6,190 bases of DNA from an uncultured Megasphaera sp. Its GTDB lineage: Bacteria; Bacillota; Negativicutes; Veillonellales; Megasphaeraceae. This document shows, in pieces, positions 1 through 4,494 of this stretch. The notes under the pieces are model-generated. The model was given only the letters and a program-made list of their open reading frames with translations, was not told the origin of the DNA and did not search any database. Both the position numbers and the translations under genes were made by a program. Within the stretch, counting starts at the first letter, position 1; every line of letters starts with the position of its first letter. The stretch covers positions 1-6,190 of the forward strand of contig URLP01000104.1 in NCBI GenBank assembly GCA_900548635.1, read 5' to 3'.

Positions 1-237
1 CCATTTATCGCCGCCGACGGCGCCGAAGAGGATGGCGTCGGCCTTCTTGGCCGCTTCAATCGTATCTTCCGGCAGCGGCGAACCGCAGAGGTCGTAGGCC
101 GTGCCGCCGGCCGGTTTCTTTTCAAAAGTCAGGCCGATATGGCAGACTTCATCGATTTTTTGTAAGACGCGTACGGCACTTTCTGTGATTTCTTCCCCGA
201 TGCCGTCGCCGGGGATGACGACGATATGTTTAGCCAT
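1..237 (-). CDS. leuB: 3-isopropylmalate dehydrogenase, N-terminal part (cut by window edge)
   Basis: NAD-dependent cytosolic enzyme that oxidises and decarboxylates 3-isopropylmalate to 2-ketoisocaproate, the third step of leucine synthesis. Reading the minus strand from the ATG at 237 gives 79 codons with no stop before the window edge. The product starts MAKHIVVIPGDGIG, the family's N-terminal nucleotide-fold signature (GDGIG at residues 10-14), and ends at GAVGGDKW (72-79). That matches the conserved GAVGGPKW segment of LeuB, with Asp where Pro is usual. The full protein is normally about 350-360 residues, so roughly three quarters lies outside. The start is supported by AAAGGAG at 248-254, ten bases upstream and inside the end of leuD. 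Only 1 nt separates it from the leuD stop, so it should be co-transcribed and perhaps translationally coupled. Isocitrate and tartrate dehydrogenases share the fold, but the leu neighbours settle the assignment. Confidence 0.95.
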   Translation of the reverse strand, partial: MAKHIVVIPGDGIGEEITESAVRVLQKIDEVCHIGLTFEKKPAGGTAYDLCGSPLPEDTIEAAKKADAILFGAVGGDKW

Positions 238-238
238 G

Positions 239-727
239 TTATTCAGACTCCTTTACGTAATTGATCAAGCCGCCGGCTTTGGCAATGTCCTGGATGAAGC
301 CCGGCAGGGGCGGTGCCTGGAAGGTATCGCCCGTCGTCTTGTCGACGATTTTGCCTGTGTCGAGGTCAATGGAAAGGATATCACCGGCCTTGATCTTTTC
401 CACGTCGTCACCGATTTCCAGGGCCGGCAGGCCGACGTTGATGGCATTGCGGTAAAAAATGCGCGCGAAGCTGGCCGCAATGACGACGGGGATGCCTGAC
501 GCCTTGATGGCAATCGGTGCGTGTTCCCGGGACGAGCCGCAGCCGAAGTTGTGGCCGCCGACCATGATGTCCCCTGCCTTGACGTTGCCCGCAAAGGTTT
601 CGTCGATGTCGACCATGCAGTGCGTAGCCAGTTCTTTCGGATCAAAGCTGTTCAAATAACGAGCCGGGATAATTACGTCTGTATCGATATTGTCGCCGTA
701 GCGCCATACTTTTCCTTCTAATGTCAT
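239..727 (-). CDS. leuD: 3-isopropylmalate dehydratase small subunit
   Basis: Small (swivel-domain) subunit of isopropylmalate isomerase; with LeuC it converts 2-isopropylmalate to 3-isopropylmalate in the cytosol. The 162-residue product has the aconitase swivel features: YGDNIDTDVIIPARYL near residues 10-24, and GCGSSREHAP at 62-71, the substrate-binding loop with the conserved Ser-Ser-Arg. It continues into a stretch ending SFARIFYRNAINVGLP. The length fits the short LeuD class (about 160-170 residues) rather than the roughly 200-residue enterobacterial form. The ATG at 727 directly abuts the leuC stop with zero intervening bases, and AAGGAGG at 736-742, inside leuC, sits eight bases upstream. 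The pair is therefore likely translated in a coupled way at equal stoichiometry. Homoaconitase and methylmalate dehydratase small subunits are similar in sequence; the leuA and leuB neighbours favour LeuD. Confidence 0.96.
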   Translation of the reverse strand: MTLEGKVWRYGDNIDTDVIIPARYLNSFDPKELATHCMVDIDETFAGNVKAGDIMVGGHNFGCGSSREHAPIAIKASGIPVVIAASFARIFYRNAINVGLPALEIGDDVEKIKAGDILSIDLDTGKIVDKTTGDTFQAPPLPGFIQDIAKAGGLINYVKESE

Positions 728-1987
728 TTAACGGACCTCCTTCGGTGCTGCAATCTTGCCGAGAATAGCACTGGCTGCCGCGACCTGCGGACCGGCCAGG
801 TAAACTTCACTGTCGACGTGACCCATGCGGCCGCGGAAGTTGCGGTTCGTCGTGGAGACACATTTTTCACCGGCCGTCATGATGCCCATGTAGCCGCCCA
901 GGCAGGGGCCGCAGGTCGGCGTCGAGACGGCGCAGCCTGCAGTGATGAAGGTTTCGATGTAGCCGGCCTTCATAGCTTCCATGTAGACTTGCTGGCTGCC
1001 GGGGATGACGATGCAGCGGACGTCAGGATGGACTTTGTGGTCTTTGAAGATATTCGCAGCAATCTTCAAATCTTCGAGACGGCCGTTCGTACAGGAGCCG
1101 ATGACGACCTGGTCGATCTTGATGTCGCCGAAAGTGCCGATGACCTTCGTGTTTTCCGGCAGATGCGGGAAAGCAACGACGGGCTTCAGTTCGGAAAGGT
1201 TGATTTCCACGGTCCGGCAGTAGGAAGCGTCGGGGTCAGCCGTGACGATGTCGTAGCCGTCGGGGACGCGGCCCTTTTCATAGGCAATGGTCTGTTCGTC
1301 GACGGGGAAAATGCCGTTCTTGGCGCCTGCTTCGATGGCCATGTTGGAGATAGTGAAGCGGTCCGTCATGTCGAGGGCTGCCACGCCTTCGCCCGTGAAT
1401 TCCAGCGATTTATAGAGAGCGCCGTCGACGCCGATCATGCCGATGAGAGTCAGCATGACGTCTTTGCCCGTAATGTCGTCCGGTTTGGAACCCGTCAGAT
1501 GGACATTGATGGCATCAGGGACTTTGAACCAGGCTTTGCCCGTAGCCATGGCTACGCCCAGGTCCGTCGAGCCTACGCCTGTCGAGAAACCGCCGAGAGC
1601 GCCGTACGTACAGGTATGGGAATCGGCGCCGATGGTCAGCATGCCCGGCGCGACGATGCCCTGTTCCGGCAAAAGGACGTGTTCGATGCCCACGCGGCCG
1701 ACTTCGAAGTAATGTGTAATCTGATGCTTCTTGGCGAAATCGCGGACAATTTTGGCCAGTCCTGCGGACTTGATGTCCTTATTCGGCGTGAAATGGTCAG
1801 GGACCAAAGAAATCTTGTCTTTATCGAAGACAGGCTTGCCGATCTTTTCGAACTGTGCGATGGCCGGCGGTGCCGTAATGTCGTTGGCCAGGACCATGTC
1901 GAGGCGGCAAGTAATTAAATCACCCGGCTTCACCGAGTCGACCCCGGCATGTTTGGCCAGGATTTTCTGCGTCATCGTCATACCCAT
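728..1987 (-). CDS. leuC: 3-isopropylmalate dehydratase large subunit
   Basis: Catalytic [4Fe-4S] subunit of isopropylmalate isomerase, partner of the LeuD encoded just downstream. The product begins MGMTMTQKILAKHAG and has 419 residues, the usual size of the short LeuC class. It carries GADSHTCTYGALG (about 120-132), and the three cluster ligands are visible: Cys299 in SCTNGR, and Cys359 and Cys362 in PTCGPC. The open frame extends four codons further to a GTG at 1999. That GTG overlaps the only good ribosome site (AAGGAG, 1999-2004), so the ATG at 1987, eleven bases downstream of it, is the better start and matches the family N-terminus. The gene is separated from leuA by a 139-nt spacer with inverted repeats and may have a weak promoter of its own there. 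Homoaconitase is an alternative on sequence alone, but is unlikely in this operon. Confidence 0.96.
   Translation of the reverse strand: MGMTMTQKILAKHAGVDSVKPGDLITCRLDMVLANDITAPPAIAQFEKIGKPVFDKDKISLVPDHFTPNKDIKSAGLAKIVRDFAKKHQITHYFEVGRVGIEHVLLPEQGIVAPGMLTIGADSHTCTYGALGGFSTGVGSTDLGVAMATGKAWFKVPDAINVHLTGSKPDDITGKDVMLTLIGMIGVDGALYKSLEFTGEGVAALDMTDRFTISNMAIEAGAKNGIFPVDEQTIAYEKGRVPDGYDIVTADPDASYCRTVEINLSELKPVVAFPHLPENTKVIGTFGDIKIDQVVIGSCTNGRLEDLKIAANIFKDHKVHPDVRCIVIPGSQQVYMEAMKAGYIETFITAGCAVSTPTCGPCLGGYMGIMTAGEKCVSTTNRNFRGRMGHVDSEVYLAGPQVAAASAILGKIAAPKEVR
736..742 (-). promoter_or_regulatory. Ribosome binding site of leuD
   Basis: AAGGAGG lies within the last codons of leuC, eight bases before the leuD ATG. 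It supports independent initiation or re-initiation at a zero-gap junction. Confidence 0.85.
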
Positions 1988-1998
1988 ATGTATATACA

Positions 1999-2004
1999 CT
2001 CCTT
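1999..2004 (-). promoter_or_regulatory. Ribosome binding site deciding the leuC start
   Basis: AAGGAG stands eleven bases ahead of ATG 1987. Its final G is the first base of the upstream in-frame GTG, which rules that GTG out as the start served by this site. Confidence 0.75.
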
Positions 2005-2012
2005 ATGCTAAT

Positions 2013-2027
2013 TAACTCTGAAAGTTA
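2013..2027. repeat. 15-bp near-perfect palindrome upstream of leuC
   Basis: TAACTCTGAAAGTTA pairs with itself at six of seven positions around a central base; the only mismatch is C2018/A2022. It lies 26 bases before the leuC start and overlaps AT-rich sequence that could serve as a -10 region on the minus strand. It could be an operator half of a pair with 2032-2046. Function is not shown. Confidence 0.45.
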
Positions 2028-2031
2028 TAAT

Positions 2032-2046
2032 ATAGTGAATCGCTAT
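2032..2046. repeat. Second 15-bp near-perfect palindrome upstream of leuC
   Basis: ATAGTGAATCGCTAT is symmetrical at six of seven pairs around the central A2039, with one T/G imperfection. Its centre is 19 bp from that of the palindrome at 2013-2027. The TATATT at 2034-2029 (minus strand) and the TATAAC at 2029-2024 are possible -10 hexamers, but neither has a convincing -35, so no promoter is called. Confidence 0.45.
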
Positions 2047-2056
2047 CATATTTAAG

Positions 2057-2124
2057 TTTGATGTGGTAGGTTTGATGTTTGATGTAAGTGATTTTACTTC
2101 AAACATCAAACCTCAAGCATCAAA
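2057..2124. repeat. Heptamer-built inverted repeat between leuA and leuC
   Basis: Each arm is four 7-base units in register. The left arm (2057-2084, plus strand) reads TTTGATG, TGGTAGG, TTTGATG, TTTGATG. The right arm (2097-2124), read on the minus strand, is TTTGATG, CTTGAGG, TTTGATG, TTTGAAG. The arms pair perfectly at units 1 and 3, at six of seven bases in unit 4 and poorly at unit 2, around a 12-base AT-rich spacer. Outer pairing extends to 2054 and 2127, touching the leuA stop codon. In the leu transcript it would form a long imperfect hairpin directly after leuA. There is no U-run on either side, so it is not a typical intrinsic terminator. It may be a dispersed repeat or an mRNA-processing or stability element. 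Confidence 0.8.
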
Positions 2125-2126
2125 CT

Positions 2127-3869
2127 TTAATGCTGACCCGACGTGGCTTTGAAGGCCGTGATGGTGTCCGGCGTGGATTTCAGGGCGCGGAACTTGACGC
2201 GCTGGGACATGCCGTCCATGCGGTTGATGGCGGTCATGAAGGCGAAGATGGAAGCCGTGATGGTATCCGTATCGACGCCGGCGCCCCAGGTCGTCTTGCC
2301 GTCTTTATCGGTCAGGCCGAAGTAAGCGATGCCGCGGGAATCGGAGTCGCGGTCCAGGTCGTGTTCACTGTAGACGAGGTTGCTGAATTCGATGCCGTAG
2401 GCTTTGCAAACCGCATTGCTGACGGCGTTCAGCTGGCCGTTGCCGGCACCTTCGAGGACGACTTCTTCGTCGTTGGCGCGGACCAGGACTTTGCCGACCC
2501 ATTTGTTGCCTTTCTTCTTGAGCGAGAAGTCTTCAATCTTCAGCGGTGTATCCGTATTGAGGTAATTCTTCTGGAAGACATCGTAGATTTCGGCCGGTTT
2601 CAGTTCCTGATGCTTGTGATCCGATACTTCCTTGACGAAGTAGCTGAAGTCTTCGCGCATCTTCTTCGGCATGTCGATGCCGTAGTTCTGTTCCATGATG
2701 AAGCCTACGCCGCCCTTGCCGGACTGGCTGTTGATGCGGATGACGTCGGCATCGTACGTGCGGCCCACATCATGCGGATCGATATAGAGGTACGGGCAGG
2801 TCCAGTACTGTTCGTTGTTTTCTTCGCGGAAATGCATGCCCTTAGCGATGGCGTCCTGATGAGAACCGGAGAAAGCGGCGAAGACCAGCTGGCCCGAATA
2901 AGGCTGACGCGGATGGACATGCATGCGAGTCACTCGTTCGTACGTTTCTACCAGTTTCGGCATGTTCGAGAAATCCAGGCCCGGATCGACGCCTAAAGCG
3001 TACATGTTCATGCCGATGGTGACGATGTCGGCATTGCCCGTGCGTTCGCCGTTGCCGAAGAGGGTCCCTTCGACGCGATCCGCACCGGCGAGCATGGCCA
3101 TTTCTGCATCGGCTACGCCCGTGCCGCGGTCATTGTGCGGGTGGACGGATAAGACGACGTTGTCGCGGTATTTCAGGTTCTGCGACATGTAGGCGATCTG
3201 AGACGCGAAGACGTGGGGCATGGACATCTGCACGGTCGAAGGCAGGTTGATGATGGCTTTGCGGTCGGCCGTCGGCTTCCAGACGTCGAGGACGGCGTTG
3301 CAGACTTCCAAAGCGTATTCCGGTTCTGTGCCCGTAAAGCTTTCCGGCGAATATTCGAAGCGGTAGTTGGCACCGGCTTCATCGGTCAGGCGCTGCAGTA
3401 ATTTCGCACCGTCGACGGCGATCTGCTTGATTTCTTCCTTCGATTTGCGGAAGACCTGCTGGCGCTGGGCAAAGGACGTGGAGTTGTAGACGTGGACGAT
3501 GGCGTTCTTGACGCCCTTTAAGGCATCAAAAGTCTTGCGGATGATGTGTTCCCGCGCCTGGGTCAGGACCTGGACGGTGACGTCATCAGGGATCATGTCG
3601 TGGTCGACTAAGTAGCGCAGGAATTCGAATTCCGTTTCCGATGCGGCCGGGAAGCCGACTTCGATTTCCTTGAAGCCAATGCCGACCAGGACTTTATAGA
3701 ATTCAATCTTTTCTTCGAGGCTCATAGGAATGATGAGGGCCTGGTTGCCGTCGCGCAGGTCGACACTGCACCAAACAGGGGCTTTATCGGGATATTCTTT
3801 CTGAGTCCAGGACATATCGACGACAGGGGGCATAAAATAACCTTTTTTGTAATGTTCTACGTTTTTCAT
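2127..3869 (-). CDS. leuA: 2-isopropylmalate synthase (long, type-2 form)
   Basis: First committed enzyme of leucine synthesis: condenses acetyl-CoA with 2-ketoisovalerate to 2-isopropylmalate in the cytosol. The 580-residue product belongs to the longer type-2 class also found in fungi. The TIM-barrel domain has SVDLRDGNQAL (35-45, catalytic Arg39/Asp40), EVGFPA (70-75), metal ligands in SVHPHNDRGTG (His243, His245) and GNGERTGNAD (272-281). From about residue 440 a C-terminal domain follows, with LEGAGNGQLNAVSNAV (472-487) and a Gly/Asp-rich end. This is the LeuA regulatory dimer domain, where leucine feedback normally acts. The ATG at 3869 has AGGAG (3879-3883) nine bases upstream. An out-of-frame ATG lies closer to that site, at 3875, and is not used by this reading frame. 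Expression is probably controlled by the T-box leader just upstream. Citramalate and homocitrate synthases are relatives, but leuCDB downstream fits LeuA. Confidence 0.96.
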   Translation of the reverse strand: MKNVEHYKKGYFMPPVVDMSWTQKEYPDKAPVWCSVDLRDGNQALIIPMSLEEKIEFYKVLVGIGFKEIEVGFPAASETEFEFLRYLVDHDMIPDDVTVQVLTQAREHIIRKTFDALKGVKNAIVHVYNSTSFAQRQQVFRKSKEEIKQIAVDGAKLLQRLTDEAGANYRFEYSPESFTGTEPEYALEVCNAVLDVWKPTADRKAIINLPSTVQMSMPHVFASQIAYMSQNLKYRDNVVLSVHPHNDRGTGVADAEMAMLAGADRVEGTLFGNGERTGNADIVTIGMNMYALGVDPGLDFSNMPKLVETYERVTRMHVHPRQPYSGQLVFAAFSGSHQDAIAKGMHFREENNEQYWTCPYLYIDPHDVGRTYDADVIRINSQSGKGGVGFIMEQNYGIDMPKKMREDFSYFVKEVSDHKHQELKPAEIYDVFQKNYLNTDTPLKIEDFSLKKKGNKWVGKVLVRANDEEVVLEGAGNGQLNAVSNAVCKAYGIEFSNLVYSEHDLDRDSDSRGIAYFGLTDKDGKTTWGAGVDTDTITASIFAFMTAINRMDGMSQRVKFRALKSTPDTITAFKATSGQH

Positions 3870-3878
3870 ACTGCATCT

Positions 3879-3883
3879 CTCCT
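3879..3883 (-). promoter_or_regulatory. Ribosome binding site of leuA
   Basis: AGGAG sits nine bases ahead of the leuA ATG, downstream of the leader terminator, so it is reached only by read-through transcripts. Confidence 0.8.
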
Positions 3884-3930
3884 ATGATCATGAAATAAAT
3901 TTAACTAATAAATCATTACACAATCAAAAT

Positions 3931-3965
3931 AAAAAAAATCTTCCGCCTCAAAGAGACGAAAGATT
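3931..3965 (-). terminator. Intrinsic terminator of the leucine T-box leader
   Basis: On the minus strand a 13-bp stem (arms 3965-3953 and 3949-3937, two G-U wobbles, UUU loop 3952-3950) runs into a T-run ending at 3931. Its 5' arm contains CGTCTC, which can instead pair with the T-box element, so termination and antitermination exclude each other. It lies 61 nt before the leuA ATG. Confidence 0.93.
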
Positions 3966-4229
3966 ATACTTACGCGTTACCACTCTAATTCCTATCACAA
4001 AGATAGGCTCTCTACAGGTACGGACATTGACGTCGATACCCTCCTGTCTGTTAACGGCCAGGCCCCGGCTCCACCTACTCCATTCGTTTCAGCGAGCTGC
4101 TTAGAGATGAGTTCTGTTCCGTGCCGCTGCTGCCTCACACCACCCGGCAGCTCTCTGCTAACTTTCCGGAACATACTAGTTCTCTTCAACGCATTTTTTA
4201 TTTTGGATTGTTTGTCTGTTGACGCTTTG
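3931..4229 (-). promoter_or_regulatory. Leucine T-box riboswitch leader of the leu operon
   Basis: The leader senses tRNA-Leu charging by base pairing and controls read-through into leuA. Stem I is recognisable: 4181-4185 pairs with 4103-4107, and 4173-4167 with 4121-4115. Between them lies a specifier loop with AGTA (4177-4174) opposite GAACTCA. The codon there is CUC (4111-4109, Leu), followed by the usual purine. The apical part has AGAGAG, a 6-bp stem (4151-4146 with 4134-4129) and the loop GGGTGGTGTGA. Stem III is CCTATC/GATAGG (4007-4002 with 3996-3991). The T-box AGAGTGGTAACGCG is at 3986-3973. Its UGGU (3982-3979) complements an ACCA acceptor end, as expected for A73 of tRNA-Leu. AGAG and GCG flank a 7-base bulge and pair with CGUCUCU (3958-3952). 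The bulge reads UGGUAAC instead of the commoner UGGUACC. The 5' end is inferred from the promoter. Confidence 0.95.
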
Positions 4230-4240
4230 TATGTTATCAT
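4212..4240 (+). promoter_or_regulatory. Candidate divergent promoter toward the helicase
   Basis: TTGTCT (4212-4217), a 17-bp gap and TATCAT (4235-4240) match the consensus at 4/6 and 5/6. The -10 is on the opposite face of the leu promoter's own -10. If used, it would give the helicase a leader of about 250 nt. This is weaker than the promoter at 4457-4465. Confidence 0.3.
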
Positions 4241-4242
4241 AC
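4229..4242. repeat. Dyad over the T-box promoter -10
   Basis: GTATG (4229-4233), four bases, CATAC (4238-4242) form a perfect 5-bp inverted repeat spanning the -10 hexamer and the presumed start point. A protein bound here would block the promoter. The length is short enough that chance is possible. Confidence 0.4.
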
Positions 4243-4244
4243 CA
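4236..4244 (-). promoter_or_regulatory. Extended -10 promoter of the leu operon leader
   Basis: TGGTATGAT on the minus strand is an extended -10 (TGn plus 5/6 of TATAAT). A start about seven bases downstream, near 4229, suits the T-box 5' end. No good -35 stands 17 bp upstream of this hexamer. An alternative reading is TTGCAA (4259-4254), 17 bp, TAACAT (4236-4231). Confidence 0.65.
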
Positions 4245-4456
4245 TTTTGTAATTTGCAAGGCTTTTTCCAGAACTTTTCCGAATATTTTTAGTTTAAACG
4301 TAGTACTTTTCCTTCTATTTTCTCGAAAAGTTGGGTTTAACGTTTATCTAATTAAAATGCAGTCCACTGTCCAGATAAAGTCTCCCCTATTAAGGGAGCC
4401 TTTCTGAACTGCGGCCTGCGAACGGCGCTTTTCCCCTATCTTTTTCCCTTTGTTAA

Positions 4457-4465
4457 TGGTATAAT
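4457..4465 (+). promoter_or_regulatory. Extended -10 promoter of the helicase gene
   Basis: TGGTATAAT is a perfect -10 hexamer (4460-4465) with the TGn extension. The -35 position 17 bp upstream reads TATCTT, which is poor, so the promoter would lean on the extended -10. The predicted start near 4472 gives a leader of about 20-25 nt. Confidence 0.75.
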
Positions 4466-4481
4466 TAGTAAGTTACACAAC

Positions 4482-4488
4482 AAGGAGG
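4482..4488 (+). promoter_or_regulatory. Ribosome binding site of the helicase gene
   Basis: AAGGAGG, six bases before ATG 4495, is a near-perfect anti-16S match and fixes the start. Confidence 0.9.
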
Positions 4489-4494
4489 AAGTAA

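Larger units (their letters stand above)
4261..4494. other. Non-coding region upstream of the helicase gene, with inverted repeats
   Basis: I see no gene in this AT-rich stretch. It holds TTTATCT (4343-4349) and AGATAAA (4373-4379) enclosing the small palindrome CAGTCCACTG (4360-4369). An overlapping hairpin follows, with AAAG (4377-4380) and CTCCC (4382-4386) against GGGAG (4394-4398) and CTTT (4400-4403). The two share 4377-4379, so they cannot form fully at once. The short open frames here have no ribosome site or recognisable product. Confidence 0.55.

Noticed and set aside
818..1918. 366-codon open frame on the plus strand within leuC
   Set aside because: Shadow of leuC: Asp/Ala/Val-rich translation without motifs or a start signal, in a region where leuC motifs are unambiguous.
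1988..1999. GTG start for leuC, four codons upstream
   Set aside because: The GTG overlaps the AAGGAG ribosome site itself, and the family N-terminus begins at MGMTMT.
2013..2027. CodY-type operator (AATTTTCWGAAAATT) at the leuC upstream dyad
   Set aside because: Only about 9 of 15 positions fit and the right half does not match, so no CodY site is called.
2057..2124. CRISPR-like or attenuator interpretation of the TTTGATG repeats
   Set aside because: The units are 7 bases in an inverted arrangement without spacers, and no U-tract follows on either strand.
2088..2996. 302-codon open frame on the plus strand over the 3' part of leuA
   Set aside because: Shadow of leuA with no family resemblance; its start lies in the heptamer repeat and has no ribosome site.
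4377..4403. Intrinsic terminator upstream of the helicase
   Set aside because: The stem is short (5 bp plus 4 bp across a mismatch) and neither strand has a following U-run; no gene ends nearby.
3995..4407. Short open frames over the leader and the intergenic region (3995-4240 minus, 4107-4292 plus, 4219-4407 plus)
   Set aside because: They overlap the T-box RNA or its promoter, and lack ribosome sites and recognisable products. A leucine-codon leader peptide was considered, but the T-box explains the region.
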